Shown: positions 45,283 to 53,935, numbered from the stretch's first letter. The stretch is DNA of 64,000 bases from Flavobacterium ajazii (GCF_010614725.1 NZ_JAAEHL010000007.1:62001-126000); one strand, 5' to 3'. Notes: generated by a model not told the origin, from the sequence alone. Made by a program: numbers and translations.

Positions 45283-46227
45283 TTACATTAGACCTCTTCC
45301 AACCTTAACCATCTTTTTATTAGCGGTAAGCTCTTTTACAAGATTATCTAAAATTCCGTTGATAAAAATACTGCTTTTTGGTGTAGAATACTCTTTTGCA
45401 ATTTCTAAATATTCGTTAAGAGTTACCTTTACTGGAATTGAAGGGAATTTGATAAACTCGCATATCGCCATTTTAAGAATAATGGTATCGATTTCCGCAA
45501 TACGGTCACTATCCCAATTTGGTGTTTTATCTTCGTATTCTTTTGCAAAAGCCTTTTCATTTAAAACTGTTCTTCTAAACAAATCTTTTGCAAAATCCTT
45601 GTCTTCAACATCTTTATACAATTTCGGAACTCTAAAAGCATCCGGATCTTCCGTTTTAATTGCTTTTAATTGTTTAACTATATGTGTATTTACAACCGGA
45701 ATATCATCAACCCATGTCAATTTATCATCTTCCAGGTACTCATATAATTTTTCATTCGGAACAACAACATTTTCAAACAAATCAATTACAAACTGTCTGT
45801 CTTCTTCAAACGTATTTACAGAATTGTTCATGTAATTTTTATACAAATCACTTGCTTTAATATCATTCAAAAGCAAAATGATATAATCATCATTTAAAGA
45901 CCAGTTATTGATTTTACGATTTTCTAAAGCGATACTAAGAGAATTACTTTCTGCCAAAAGCTGAAAAATTTTGTTTTTTATAAATTTTTCATTCGGATTA
46001 CGTTCTGCTGCAGTAGCAAGGTGCTTTTTGCTTGAAAGATGTAAAAAAACTGATTCTTTTTTGCAAATTTCAATCAATGAAGAGAGCATTATTAAATATA
46101 AATCCTGAATATTATCTATGCTGTAGAAAAGGAATTTTTCTTCTTTTTCCAGATTATCAGAACCGCTTTGATGCATTGCATAAATGGATTGCATAACTTT
46201 AACGCGTAAGTGTCTTCTATTTACCAC
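45283..46227 (-). CDS. nusB: Transcription antitermination factor NusB (long Bacteroidota form)
   Basis: The 314-residue protein begins RRHLRVKVMQSIYAMHQSGS, the NusB RNA-binding N-terminus. It has the canonical helical C-terminal core (AEIDTIILKMAICEFIKFP, then IPVKVTLNEYLEIAKEYSTP and FINGILDNLVKELT). It is about twice the length of E. coli NusB because of a central helical insertion, as is usual in this phylum. NusB binds boxA RNA with S10 and supports rRNA antitermination. Confidence 0.9.
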   Translation of the reverse strand: MVNRRHLRVKVMQSIYAMHQSGSDNLEKEEKFLFYSIDNIQDLYLIMLSSLIEICKKESVFLHLSSKKHLATAAERNPNEKFIKNKIFQLLAESNSLSIALENRKINNWSLNDDYIILLLNDIKASDLYKNYMNNSVNTFEEDRQFVIDLFENVVVPNEKLYEYLEDDKLTWVDDIPVVNTHIVKQLKAIKTEDPDAFRVPKLYKDVEDKDFAKDLFRRTVLNEKAFAKEYEDKTPNWDSDRIAEIDTIILKMAICEFIKFPSIPVKVTLNEYLEIAKEYSTPKSSIFINGILDNLVKELTANKKMVKVGRGLM

Positions 46228-46323
46228 CTTGTAAGAACTTTTAAAAATTAGTCTGCAAAAATAAGAATTAAAGCAATTATATTAAAATTTAATCTGATAA
46301 AAAAAGTCCTGAAAAATCAATTC

Positions 46324-46398
46324 AGTTTCAGTCTAAAAAAAATCTCAGTTTCCAGTAACAGCTGCAACAACAACAGACTGAAACTAAAAACTGAGATT
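46324..46398 (-). terminator. Terminator after the Leu/Glu-type dehydrogenase gene, with interleaved inverted repeats
   Basis: An 11-bp inverted repeat (46341-46351 with 46388-46398; AATCTCAGTTT / AAACTGAGATT) is followed on the minus strand by eight T, a reasonable terminator for the gene ending at 46423. A second perfect 11-bp inverted repeat (46324-46334 with 46375-46385; AGTTTCAGTCT / AGACTGAAACT) is interleaved with it in A-B-A'-B' order. Confidence 0.7.
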
Positions 46399-46422
46399 AG
46401 AGAATTAAACTATTGTTTAAAA

Positions 46423-47529
46423 TTATTTTTTACTGTTTTCGATTTTTCTTTGATCGATACGGTTTTGAGCAATTGTAAGCGCTGCTTTATGAGTTGTGAT
46501 TCCGTTTTTAGCAGCAAAATCAATAATTTCTAAAGTAGTATTATAGATATTTTCGGTTTTACTCATGATTTCAGCTTTGCCGTAGTTTGCCAATTCAGCA
46601 TAAACATTGATAATTCCACCAGCGTTGATTAAGAAATCAGGAGCATATAAAATTCCTCTTTCCTGTAATCTTGCACCGTGAACATTTTCATCTGCTAATT
46701 GATTGTTTGCAGCACCCGCAATCACTTTTGCCTTAATTTTTTCTATCGTAGCATCATTAATTGTAGCTCCCATTGCACATGGCGCATAAATATCAACATC
46801 TGCAGTATACAAATCTTCACCAGTATAAATAGTAGCATTATATTTTTGAGCAACCTGATATAATTTTTCTTCATTGATGTCAGAAATCGTTACCTGGGCC
46901 CCTTCTTTCGTTAAATATTCAACCAAAGTTTCACCTACGTGTCCAATTCCCTGAACCAAAACTTTTTTGCCGTCTAAAACATCAGAACCAAACTGACTTT
47001 TCGCAGCCGCTTTCATTCCTAAATAAACTCCGTAAGCTGTAACAGGCGAAGGATTTCCTGCTCCTCCTCTTTCTTCAGAGATTCCAGTAACATAAGGCGT
47101 TACATCTCTTACAGTGTCCATGTCTTTGGTTTCCATTCCAACATCTTCCGCTGTTATATATCTTCCGCTAAGAGAATGAACAAATTCACCAAACTTACGC
47201 ATTAGCTCAGGTGTTTTCTGCGTTTTAGCATCACCAATAATCACTGCTTTACCTCCACCAATATTAAGACCGGTAATGGCAGATTTATATGTCATACCTC
47301 TTGAAAGACGCAAAACATCGTTCAGAGCTTCCCATTCAGTACCATAATTCCACATTCTTGTACCTCCCAAAGCTGGTCCCATAACCGAATTATGAATACC
47401 AATAATTGCTTTTAAACCTGTATCTTTGTCATTGCAAAATACAATTTGTTCGTGATCGTTAAAAGATAACTGACCAAAAACGGGATCCATTTTTTGAAGT
47501 TCCTTTCCAGTTGCGAAAGTTGCATCCAT
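46423..47529 (-). CDS. Glu/Leu/Phe/Val dehydrogenase (leucine dehydrogenase-like)
   Basis: The 368-residue protein has the amino acid dehydrogenase pattern MGPALGGTRMWNY, the catalytic Lys in GLNIGGGKAVIIGD, AEDVGMETKDMD, the NAD-binding loop VQGIGHVGETL, and AGAANNQLADENVHG. Length and motifs fit the branched-chain/leucine dehydrogenase group, which reversibly deaminates leucine, valine or isoleucine using NAD+. A minus-strand TATGTTTG at 47579-47586 is a likely -7 box. Confidence 0.88.
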   Translation of the reverse strand: MDATFATGKELQKMDPVFGQLSFNDHEQIVFCNDKDTGLKAIIGIHNSVMGPALGGTRMWNYGTEWEALNDVLRLSRGMTYKSAITGLNIGGGKAVIIGDAKTQKTPELMRKFGEFVHSLSGRYITAEDVGMETKDMDTVRDVTPYVTGISEERGGAGNPSPVTAYGVYLGMKAAAKSQFGSDVLDGKKVLVQGIGHVGETLVEYLTKEGAQVTISDINEEKLYQVAQKYNATIYTGEDLYTADVDIYAPCAMGATINDATIEKIKAKVIAGAANNQLADENVHGARLQERGILYAPDFLINAGGIINVYAELANYGKAEIMSKTENIYNTTLEIIDFAAKNGITTHKAALTIAQNRIDQRKIENSKK

Positions 47530-47649
47530 AGCGCTAGTGTTATTTAGTTAAAATTACGAATTCGTCAAAAAGACAACTCAAACATACACAAAAAATACAC
47601 ATGTGCTAATTTTTAAACTTTAAATTAATAATTTTACAATGTAATTGTT

Positions 47650-47679
47650 TTGATTAAAGCGCAAATTATTATAATTTTA
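47650..47679 (+). promoter_or_regulatory. Predicted promoter of the ABC exporter gene
   Basis: TTG at 47650-47652 (within TTTTG), 19 bases, then TAATTTTA at 47672-47679, one mismatch from TAnnTTTG. Confidence 0.45.
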
Positions 47680-47732
47680 ATTCATAATAATTCAAAATTT
47701 TAAATCAATTCAGCATCACATTTCTTAAAAAA

Positions 47733-49511
47733 ATGAAAGAATTAAGCTATTTAAACAAATATTTCATTAAGTACAAATACAGTTTTTCTTTTGGAATTTT
47801 AATCACTATAATCGCACAAATATTTTTCTTATTCACTCCGAAACTGGTCAGCCAGTCTTTTGACACTATTGAAAAATTCTTAAAATTATCTGATGCCGAC
47901 CAACAATCTTCGATAATTATTGGCTATTACAGACAGGATTTAATTCATAACGTATTACTAATCATAGGAAGTGCGATTGTGGCGGGATTTTTAACCTTTT
48001 TAATGCGTCAGACTTTAATTGTAATGTCGCGTCATATTGAATTTGATTTAAAAAATGAGGTTTTCAGTCAATACCAGAATCTTTCTCAAAATTTCTACAA
48101 ACAAAACAGAACGGGAGATTTGATGAACCGTATTAGTGAGGACATTTCAAAAGTTCGTATGTACGTTGGTCCGGCGGTAATGTACACAATCAACACATTT
48201 ATACGTTTTGCAATCGTAATTATATACATGTATAATGTTTCTCCGTTATTGACTTTATACACCCTTCTTCCGCTTCCGCTTTTATCTTATTGTATTTTTA
48301 AACTGAGTTCTGAAATCAATAAACGCAGTACCACTTTTCAGCAATATTTATCAAAAGTTTCGAGTTTTACACAGGAAATATTCTCCGGAATCAGGGTTAT
48401 AAAAGCATATTCGTTAGAAAATCAGCATCAAAAGAACATGGTTGATCTCTCCGATGAAAGTAAAAAGAAAAGCTTAGACCTGGCTAAAGTTCAGTCATTG
48501 TTCGGCCCTTTGATGATTGCCCTTATCGGAATCAGTAATTTGGTTGTAATCTATTTTGGAGGTGTCATGTACATTAACGGAACAATCCCTAATATCGGAA
48601 CTATTGCCGAATTTATTTTATATGTAAATATGCTTACATGGCCTGTTGCTTCTTTAGGATGGGTTTCATCAATGGTTCAGGAGGCAGAAGCTTCCCAAAA
48701 ACGTTTAAATGAATTTTTAAAAATTGAACCTGAAATCAAAAATAACAATCCGGAACCATCAGAAATAGAAGGTTCGATTGCTTTTGAAAATGTAAGCTTT
48801 ACTTATGAAGACACTAATATCGAAGCTTTAAAAAACATAACATTCTCGGTAAAAAACGGAGAAACGCTTGCTATTTTGGGCAAAACAGGCTCTGGAAAAT
48901 CAACTATTTTATCTTTAATTTCACGTCTATATGATGTTACCGAAGGAAGAATCACAATTGATCAAAATGAAATAAGCACTTTAAATTTAAATGATTTACG
49001 AAACAACATCGGAATCGTGCCTCAGGATGCTTTTTTATTTTCGGATACCATTAAAAATAATATCAAATTCGGAAATCAAAATGCAACTGATGAAGAAGTA
49101 ATTGAGGCTGCAAAAAATGCAGTAGTTCATGATAACATTATCGCTTTCAACAAACAATATGATACCGTTTTGGGAGAACGAGGCATTACACTTTCGGGCG
49201 GACAAAAACAGCGCGTTTCAATTGCCCGTGCACTTATCAAAGATCCTGCTATTTTACTTTTTGACGACTGCCTATCGGCCGTTGACACAGAAACCGAAGA
49301 AACTATTTTAAATAATTTATTTGAAATCTGCAAAAACAAAACCACTATAATTGTCAGCCATAGGGTATCATCTGCAAAAAATGCAGACAAAATTATTATT
49401 CTGGAAGATGGCCGAATAATACAACAAGGTTCTCATAATCAATTAATAAATCAGGAAGGTTATTATTCATCGTTATATTTAAAACAACTTTCGGAAAAAG
49501 AATTACTTTAA
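47733..49511 (+). CDS. ABC transporter half, permease-ATPase fusion with Asp in place of catalytic Glu
   Basis: The 592-residue protein has a six-span exporter domain (about 1-310, with the SRHIEFDLKNEVFSQYQNLS coupling region) and an ATPase domain with Walker A GKTGSGKST, signature LSGGQKQR and D-loop SAVD. Walker B reads ILLFDDCLSAVD: the catalytic Glu after the Walker B Asp is Asp. This is typical of the degenerate half of heterodimeric exporters such as BmrC or TM287. No second half is encoded nearby. It would export lipids, peptides or drugs across the inner membrane. Confidence 0.88.
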   Translation: MKELSYLNKYFIKYKYSFSFGILITIIAQIFFLFTPKLVSQSFDTIEKFLKLSDADQQSSIIIGYYRQDLIHNVLLIIGSAIVAGFLTFLMRQTLIVMSRHIEFDLKNEVFSQYQNLSQNFYKQNRTGDLMNRISEDISKVRMYVGPAVMYTINTFIRFAIVIIYMYNVSPLLTLYTLLPLPLLSYCIFKLSSEINKRSTTFQQYLSKVSSFTQEIFSGIRVIKAYSLENQHQKNMVDLSDESKKKSLDLAKVQSLFGPLMIALIGISNLVVIYFGGVMYINGTIPNIGTIAEFILYVNMLTWPVASLGWVSSMVQEAEASQKRLNEFLKIEPEIKNNNPEPSEIEGSIAFENVSFTYEDTNIEALKNITFSVKNGETLAILGKTGSGKSTILSLISRLYDVTEGRITIDQNEISTLNLNDLRNNIGIVPQDAFLFSDTIKNNIKFGNQNATDEEVIEAAKNAVVHDNIIAFNKQYDTVLGERGITLSGGQKQRVSIARALIKDPAILLFDDCLSAVDTETEETILNNLFEICKNKTTIIVSHRVSSAKNADKIIILEDGRIIQQGSHNQLINQEGYYSSLYLKQLSEKELL

Positions 49512-49565
49512 ATGTTGCGTAATAGATAATTTTTTATGATTTTTGAGTACTATTAATTCCAAAAA

Positions 49566-49949
49566 ATGATAGAACGTATTATGAGAGAAAATGAAATGTT
49601 AGAAAAAGAAGAAATTTTTTCTAAAGTATTACGAGCCGGAAGAAGAACTTATTTCTTTGATGTGAGAGCTACAAAAGCTGACGATTATTATATCACGATT
49701 ACAGAAAGTAAAAAATTTACTGAAGAAGATGGTTCTTTTCATTTTAAAAAACACAAAATTTACTTATACAAAGAAGATTTTAGTGCATTTGCCGAAATAC
49801 TGGAAGAAATGACTTCTTATGTATTAAACCACAAAGGTGAAGAGGTAATATCTGAAAGACACCAAAAAGATTTCAAAAAAGAATACGGATCTGACAAATC
49901 TGAAGGTCAAAGATCAAGCTTTACAGATATCGATTTTGACGATATTTAA
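49566..49949 (+). CDS. PUR-like DNA/RNA-binding protein (DUF3276)
   Basis: The 127-residue protein matches the Bacteroidota/Spirochaetes PUR family: EEIFSKVLRAGRRTYFFDVR, then DDYYITITESKK and KHKIYLYKEDFSAFAEILEE. The whirly-like beta-beta-beta-beta-alpha unit is related to eukaryotic Pur-alpha, and bacterial members bind nucleic acid as dimers. The acidic C-terminal tail (FTDIDFDDI) is typical. A terminator follows. The cellular target is unknown. Confidence 0.85.
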   Translation: MIERIMRENEMLEKEEIFSKVLRAGRRTYFFDVRATKADDYYITITESKKFTEEDGSFHFKKHKIYLYKEDFSAFAEILEEMTSYVLNHKGEEVISERHQKDFKKEYGSDKSEGQRSSFTDIDFDDI

Positions 49950-49975
49950 TATAATATAACTTTTCCAAAAGTACG

Positions 49976-50009
49976 AGTCCAATATGTTCAGCATTTTGGA
50001 CTTTTTTTA
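49976..50009 (+). terminator. Intrinsic terminator after the PUR-like gene
   Basis: 7-bp stem (AGTCCAA / TTGGACT) with a 13-base loop, followed by seven T. It contains the ATG at 49984, which supports a later start for the next gene. Confidence 0.78.
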
Positions 50010-50070
50010 TATATTTAAATTCTATTATTTTTATCGACATAATAATTACACCAAAATAAAATCCACGGCA

Positions 50071-50619
50071 ATGGACACACAACTTTTAATTTTACCCGGA
50101 CTTGGAAATTCAGGAGAAAAGCACTGGCAGACCTTTTGGCATGAAAAATTTAAAAACTCAATTCGTATAGTTCAGGACAACTGGGATGAACCGCTTCGCA
50201 AAGACTGGATTGCACGTCTTGATGAAACAGTTTCTAAACTTCAACACCCTACCATTTTAGTCGCACACAGTCTGGCAGTTTCTTTGGTATTGCACTGGGC
50301 ACAAACCAATTCGAACAAAAATATTATTGGAGCATTACTGGTCGCTCCCGCAGATGTAGACTCGCCTGAACACACGCCCGAAGTTATCCGAAATTTTTCG
50401 CCGATGCCTTTATATACTTTGCCTTTTCCATCCATTGTAGTAGCAAGTGAAAATGATCCTTATGCAACATTTGAAAGAAAAAAATATTTTGCTGAAAAAT
50501 GGGGAAGCGATTTTGTAAACGTTGGTCAACAAGGGCATATCAACTCTGATTCTGACTTAAAGTATTGGGAAGAAGGGCAGTTGATTTTACAGAAATTGAT
50601 TGAAAAAATTAATACTTAA
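50071..50619 (+). CDS. RBBP9/YdeN-family serine hydrolase
   Basis: The 182-residue protein fits the RBBP9/YdeN group of small alpha/beta hydrolases: LLILPGLGNSGEKHWQTFW, nucleophile Ser in VAHSLAVSLVLHWA, acid in VASENDPYAT, and catalytic His in GQQGHINSDS. I chose ATG 50071 because an upstream in-frame ATG (49984) lies inside the preceding terminator and adds no family-like sequence. The substrate is unknown. Confidence 0.85.
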   Translation: MDTQLLILPGLGNSGEKHWQTFWHEKFKNSIRIVQDNWDEPLRKDWIARLDETVSKLQHPTILVAHSLAVSLVLHWAQTNSNKNIIGALLVAPADVDSPEHTPEVIRNFSPMPLYTLPFPSIVVASENDPYATFERKKYFAEKWGSDFVNVGQQGHINSDSDLKYWEEGQLILQKLIEKINT

Positions 50620-50698
50620 CAAATTTATTTGGCACATAGAAATATAGATTTAAAACTAAAAAGGGTATAAAAACTATGCTTCTATGTGTTAATTAAAA

Positions 50699-51034
50699 CT
50701 ATCCAATTCGTAATCCATTTTCTATTTTAAAATCAGGAGCCAGTAAAATTACATCTCCCTCCTCGCCTACAGCTCCAAGAACAAGACATTCGCTCATAAA
50801 TTTACCTATCTGTTTTTTAGGAAAATTTACAACCGCAACAATTTGCCTATTAATTAAATCCTCTTTTTGATAACGTTTGGTAATTTGAGCCGATGATTTT
50901 CGGATGCCTATTTCAGCACCAAAATCAATCGTCAACTGATAAGCCGGCTTTCTTGCCTCAGGAAAATCATTTGCCTCAATAATAGTCCCAACACGCATAT
51001 CGGTTCTTTCAAATTCATTCCAGGTTAAATCCAT
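50699..51034 (-). CDS. csaA: CsaA-type tRNA-binding-domain protein
   Basis: The 111-residue protein is a single OB-fold tRNA-binding domain of the CsaA type (FERTDMRVGTIIEANDFPEA, then RKSSAQITKRY and RQIVAVVNFPKKQIGKFMSE). CsaA proteins are dimers with proposed secretion-chaperone activity and the same fold as the C-terminal domain of MetRS. Length matches the family. Confidence 0.9.
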   Translation of the reverse strand: MDLTWNEFERTDMRVGTIIEANDFPEARKPAYQLTIDFGAEIGIRKSSAQITKRYQKEDLINRQIVAVVNFPKKQIGKFMSECLVLGAVGEEGDVILLAPDFKIENGLRIG

Positions 51035-51159
51035 AATAATGCTGTTTATTTACAAACCTATAAATTTTGTAACTATTGCTCCTAATTCTATAACCACTTT
51101 TTTTAGACTGCGTTTAATTTTACTAATCATTCTTTGAACTTAATTGTAAAAAATATAAA

Positions 51160-52053
51160 ATGGAAAATAGTATACTGAATGCCAGCCCTTCTCTACGAGA
51201 TTCTGATTTTGACATACAACTTCAAAACACCGATAAATACATAGAAACAGCCAAAAACGTAATGCTTTATGTTAGGGATTACGGAAAAGGAAAACCTGTT
51301 TTTCTAATTCATGGCTGGCCACTTTCAAACGAAATGTGGGAATATCAAATTGAGTTTTTAGTTCAGAACAACTTCAGAGTTATCGCCTACGACCGTCGCG
51401 GTTTTGGAAAATCCTCTCAGCCGTGGGATGGTTACGATTATGATACTCTGACAGATGATTTATATGAAATCATTGAACAGCTTCAGTTAGAAAATGCTAC
51501 ACTTGTTGGTTTTTCAATGGGTGGCGGCGAAGTGGTTCGTTATTTCAGTCGTCATGGCGGAAAAGGGGTAACAAAAGCAGCTTTAATTTCATCCATAATT
51601 CCTTTTTTATTAAAAACAGATGACAATCCGGAAGGACGTCCAAGAGAAAAAGGCGAAGCAACCGCAGAAGCAATCAGAGAGGACAGAATAGGTTTTCTTG
51701 AGAATTTTGGTAAAACTTTTTTTGGAGTAAATATAATCAACAAACCTCTGAGCACACCTTTGTTAGAACATTTCAGAATGTTATGTTCTCTCGCTTCACC
51801 AAGAGCTACACTCAAATGTGCTGAATCTTTATCGACTACAGATTTTAGAGACGAACTTAATGCTATCAAAGTTCCTACTTTAATCATTCATGGCAGTGAC
51901 GATAAAAATATACCTATGGAATCGAGCTCTCAAAAAACGGCGGCTGCAATAGTAAACAATACTTTTATGGTCTATGAAGGAGCTCCACACGGACTATTCT
52001 ACACTGAAAGAGATCGTTTGAACGAAGATTTACTTGAATTTCTAAGCGCATAA
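51160..52053 (+). CDS. Alpha/beta hydrolase (cofactor-free haloperoxidase-like)
   Basis: The 297-residue protein has the oxyanion motif FLIHGWPLSNEMWE, YDRRGFGKSSQP, nucleophile Ser in LVGFSMGGGEVVRYFSRHG, acid in IIHGSDDKNIP, and catalytic His in EGAPHGLFYTERD. This pattern is that of the non-haem chloroperoxidase/arylesterase group. The physiological substrate is unknown. A good terminator follows. Confidence 0.87.
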   Translation: MENSILNASPSLRDSDFDIQLQNTDKYIETAKNVMLYVRDYGKGKPVFLIHGWPLSNEMWEYQIEFLVQNNFRVIAYDRRGFGKSSQPWDGYDYDTLTDDLYEIIEQLQLENATLVGFSMGGGEVVRYFSRHGGKGVTKAALISSIIPFLLKTDDNPEGRPREKGEATAEAIREDRIGFLENFGKTFFGVNIINKPLSTPLLEHFRMLCSLASPRATLKCAESLSTTDFRDELNAIKVPTLIIHGSDDKNIPMESSSQKTAAAIVNNTFMVYEGAPHGLFYTERDRLNEDLLEFLSA

Positions 52054-52064
52054 AATTTCAATCT

Positions 52065-52112
52065 ATATCCAAAGACTTTATTCACTACATATAATTTCTT
52101 TGGATATTTTTA
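52065..52112 (+). terminator. Intrinsic terminator after the haloperoxidase-like gene
   Basis: Perfect 11-bp stem (ATATCCAAAGA / TCTTTGGATAT) with a 21-base loop, followed by T residues. Confidence 0.82.
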
Positions 52113-52174
52113 TTCCTGTTCTCTTTCTTTTACTGAATTTAAAAGTTATTTTTGAATAACTAATTCAAGTAAAA

Positions 52175-52738
52175 ATGGCAAGAACTCCTTCAAATATGAT
52201 TCCGCTTGGAACCATTGCTCCCGAATTTTCTTTAAAAGACACTAATTCAAACCATATTTACTCTTTTGAAGATTTAAAAGGATCAAAAGGAACTCTTGTT
52301 ATTTTTATGTGTAACCACTGCCCGTTTGTACTTCATGTGATTAATGAAATTGTAATGATTGCAAACGATTATCGGGTTCAGGGACTTGGTATTGTTGCCA
52401 TTTCAAGTAATGATATCGAAAAATATCCAGAAGATTCTCCTGAAAAGATGACCGAGTTTGCTTTGAAAAACAAAATTGATTTTCCTTATTTATTTGATGA
52501 AACTCAGGAAGCTGCCAAAGCTTATGATGCAGCCTGTACACCCGATTTTTATTTGTTCGACAATCAGAACCGTTTATTTTATCGTGGTCAGTTAGACGAT
52601 TCAAGACCCGGCAATGGAATCCCATTGAGCGGAAGTGATTTGCGAAGCGCTATTGATGCCTTAATCTACAATCGTTCACTGAATGAAATTCAAAAGCCAA
52701 GCATAGGCTGCAATATAAAATGGAAGCAGCCTGCCTAA
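52175..52738 (+). CDS. Thioredoxin-fold protein (AhpC/TSA-like, CNHCPF type)
   Basis: The 187-residue protein has a peroxiredoxin/thioredoxin fold: IAPEFSLKDTNSNHIYSFED, the redox motif MCNHCPFV (CxxC), FPYLFDETQEAAKAYDAACT and the cis-Pro region CTPDFYLFD. It ends GCNIKWK, typical of the thioredoxin family proteins annotated beside detoxification genes. It would reduce or sense disulfides or peroxides in the cytoplasm. A perfect TATTTTTG at 52147-52154 is a plausible -7 box. Confidence 0.85.
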   Translation: MARTPSNMIPLGTIAPEFSLKDTNSNHIYSFEDLKGSKGTLVIFMCNHCPFVLHVINEIVMIANDYRVQGLGIVAISSNDIEKYPEDSPEKMTEFALKNKIDFPYLFDETQEAAKAYDAACTPDFYLFDNQNRLFYRGQLDDSRPGNGIPLSGSDLRSAIDALIYNRSLNEIQKPSIGCNIKWKQPA

Positions 52739-52785
52739 ACAGAAAAGTTTAACTATCCTTTGCCAATTCGATTATTTAACCCGCT

Positions 52786-52890
52786 ATGGATATTATAACA
52801 TTATTTACAGTTTTTCTGCTGCTGTTTTCTTACCAGAGAAAACCGCTTGCTGCTGTAGTTATATCACATAGTAAGGCCTTTATTAATTAG
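52786..52890 (+). CDS. Possible 34-residue hydrophobic leader peptide
   Basis: A short frame reads MDIITLFTVFLLLFSY then QRKPLAAVVISHSKAFIN and stops with TAG at 52888. The stop falls within alternative hairpins: AGGCC (52874-52878) can pair with GGCCT (52890-52894), and CCTCCG (52892-52897) can instead pair with CGGAGG (52921-52926). The two pairings exclude each other. This could be a leader-peptide attenuator for the GreA/B-like gene at 53078. It could equally be chance in a 339-base gap that otherwise shows only a short direct repeat. Confidence 0.25.
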   Translation: MDIITLFTVFLLLFSYQRKPLAAVVISHSKAFIN

Positions 52891-53011
52891 GCCTCCGTCT
52901 CTTTCATTTGTTCTTTCAGGCGGAGGATTTTCAAAATTTTATCGTGTTTCTATTTGAAAGAGATTTTCTTTCGAATAAAATATTTCCTCTATTCGGCTAA
53001 AAATTTCAATC

Positions 53012-53044
53012 GAAATTCAACACAAATTGAAATTCAACACAAAT
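53012..53044 (+). repeat. Tandem direct repeat of about 16 bp
   Basis: GAAATTCAACACAAAT occurs at 53012-53027 and again at 53029-53044, directly upstream of the GreA/B-like gene. It is a simple duplication in its 5' untranslated region. Confidence 0.8.
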
Positions 53045-53077
53045 AACTTTTATCAACCTTTAAATAATAATTTTAGT

Positions 53078-53470
53078 ATGAAACCAACCCCCACTTTTTG
53101 TAAAACAGATTATCAGTTTTTAAGAGAATTGATTTTAAAAAGCAAAAATTCAACAAATGCAAAAGAAATCGGATTGCTCTCTCAGGAATTAGATCGCGCT
53201 GTGATTAGTAAAGAAAACGATCTGAATTCAGTTATCAGAATTAATTCTTTTGTAACGATTGAAGATGTAAAAGCGAATAAACAAATGAAAATTCAGATTG
53301 TTTTGCCGTCATCAGCAGACGTAAAGCAATCTAAAATTTCAATTCTGGCACCTCTAAGCGTTGCTATTATTGGTTTTAAAGAAAATGATCAGGTAGACTG
53401 GGAATTGCCTGCAGGTTTAAAAACCTTAAAAATAATTGCCGTTGACAATACTGCTGTTTCTAATTCTTAA
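53078..53470 (+). CDS. GreA/GreB C-terminal-domain (Rnk-like) protein
   Basis: The 130-residue protein has a short helical N-terminus (CKTDYQFLRELILKSKN) and a C-terminal GreA/GreB/Rnk domain (VIRINSFVTIEDVKANKQMK, ISILAPLSVAIIGFKENDQV). It lacks the long coiled coil of true Gre factors, so it resembles Rnk, which binds RNA polymerase without cleavage stimulation. I chose ATG 53078 rather than an upstream in-frame TTG (53027), which lies in the direct repeat. Confidence 0.78.
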   Translation: MKPTPTFCKTDYQFLRELILKSKNSTNAKEIGLLSQELDRAVISKENDLNSVIRINSFVTIEDVKANKQMKIQIVLPSSADVKQSKISILAPLSVAIIGFKENDQVDWELPAGLKTLKIIAVDNTAVSNS

Positions 53471-53476
53471 TTTCTT

Positions 53477-53508
53477 AAACACCTCATTCTGTGATGGTGT
53501 TTTTTTTA
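53477..53508 (+). terminator. Intrinsic terminator after the GreA/B-like gene
   Basis: 7-bp stem (AAACACC / GGTGTTT) with a 12-base loop, followed by a T-run. Confidence 0.72.
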
Positions 53509-53523
53509 TATCCTTCTGAAAAC

Positions 53524-53566
53524 AAAAAAACTATCCAATAAAAATTACTGAATAGTTTCTTTCTCT
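53524..53566. terminator. Terminator-like hairpin between convergent genes
   Basis: 9-bp stem with one wobble (AAACTATCC / GAATAGTTT) with T-rich flanks on both strands, between the GreA/B-like gene and the cytochrome c gene. Confidence 0.55.
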
Positions 53567-53585
53567 TTTTTTAAAGTACAAATTA

Positions 53586-53903
53586 CTACAATTGCGAATG
53601 AATGTAATTTGTTATCGAAGCCATTTTAACATCATCCAATTTCGCTTTTTTCTGCATGCTTACCAAAATTGGTTTCCACTCCTCCTGAGTAAATTTTTTC
53701 GGTTCGTATAACTTGTGACATCTTGCACAGCTGTTTTCATATAAGCTTTTACCTTCAGCCAGTTCAGAAGTTGATTCAGGTGGTCCGGCTTCTGTTGCGG
53801 TTGCTTCTACAACTGGTGTTGCCGGAGCAGCAGGTGCTTTTTTTGTACCACATGAAACTAAAAGTAACATTGCCGCTGTTAGAGTTAAAATTGTTGATTT
53901 CAT
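53586..53903 (-). CDS. Monohaem c-type cytochrome lipoprotein
   Basis: The 105-residue protein begins with a lipoprotein signal (LTAAMLLLVSC, then GTKK) and an Ala/Pro/Thr-rich linker. One haem c motif CARCH follows in YENSCARCHKLYEPKKF. A Met in ILVSMQKKAKL may be the distal ligand. It would act as a membrane-tethered periplasmic electron carrier. No oxidoreductase partner lies next to it. Confidence 0.87.
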   Translation of the reverse strand: MKSTILTLTAAMLLLVSCGTKKAPAAPATPVVEATATEAGPPESTSELAEGKSLYENSCARCHKLYEPKKFTQEEWKPILVSMQKKAKLDDVKMASITNYIHSQL

Positions 53904-53935
53904 CCTTAGGTTTTGTTTTATTTTTGAGTAAATAT

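Noticed and set aside
45266..45835. 189-residue frame on the plus strand
   Set aside because: It lies entirely antisense to nusB, has Ser/Phe-rich composition typical of reversed coding sequence, and matches no family.
49984..50070. N-terminal extension of the RBBP9-like hydrolase
   Set aside because: The segment overlaps a terminator hairpin, is Phe/Tyr-rich, and is absent from the family pattern.
53078..53470. True GreA/GreB transcript cleavage factor
   Set aside because: The long N-terminal coiled coil with acidic tip is absent; only the C-terminal domain is present, so Rnk-like is preferred.
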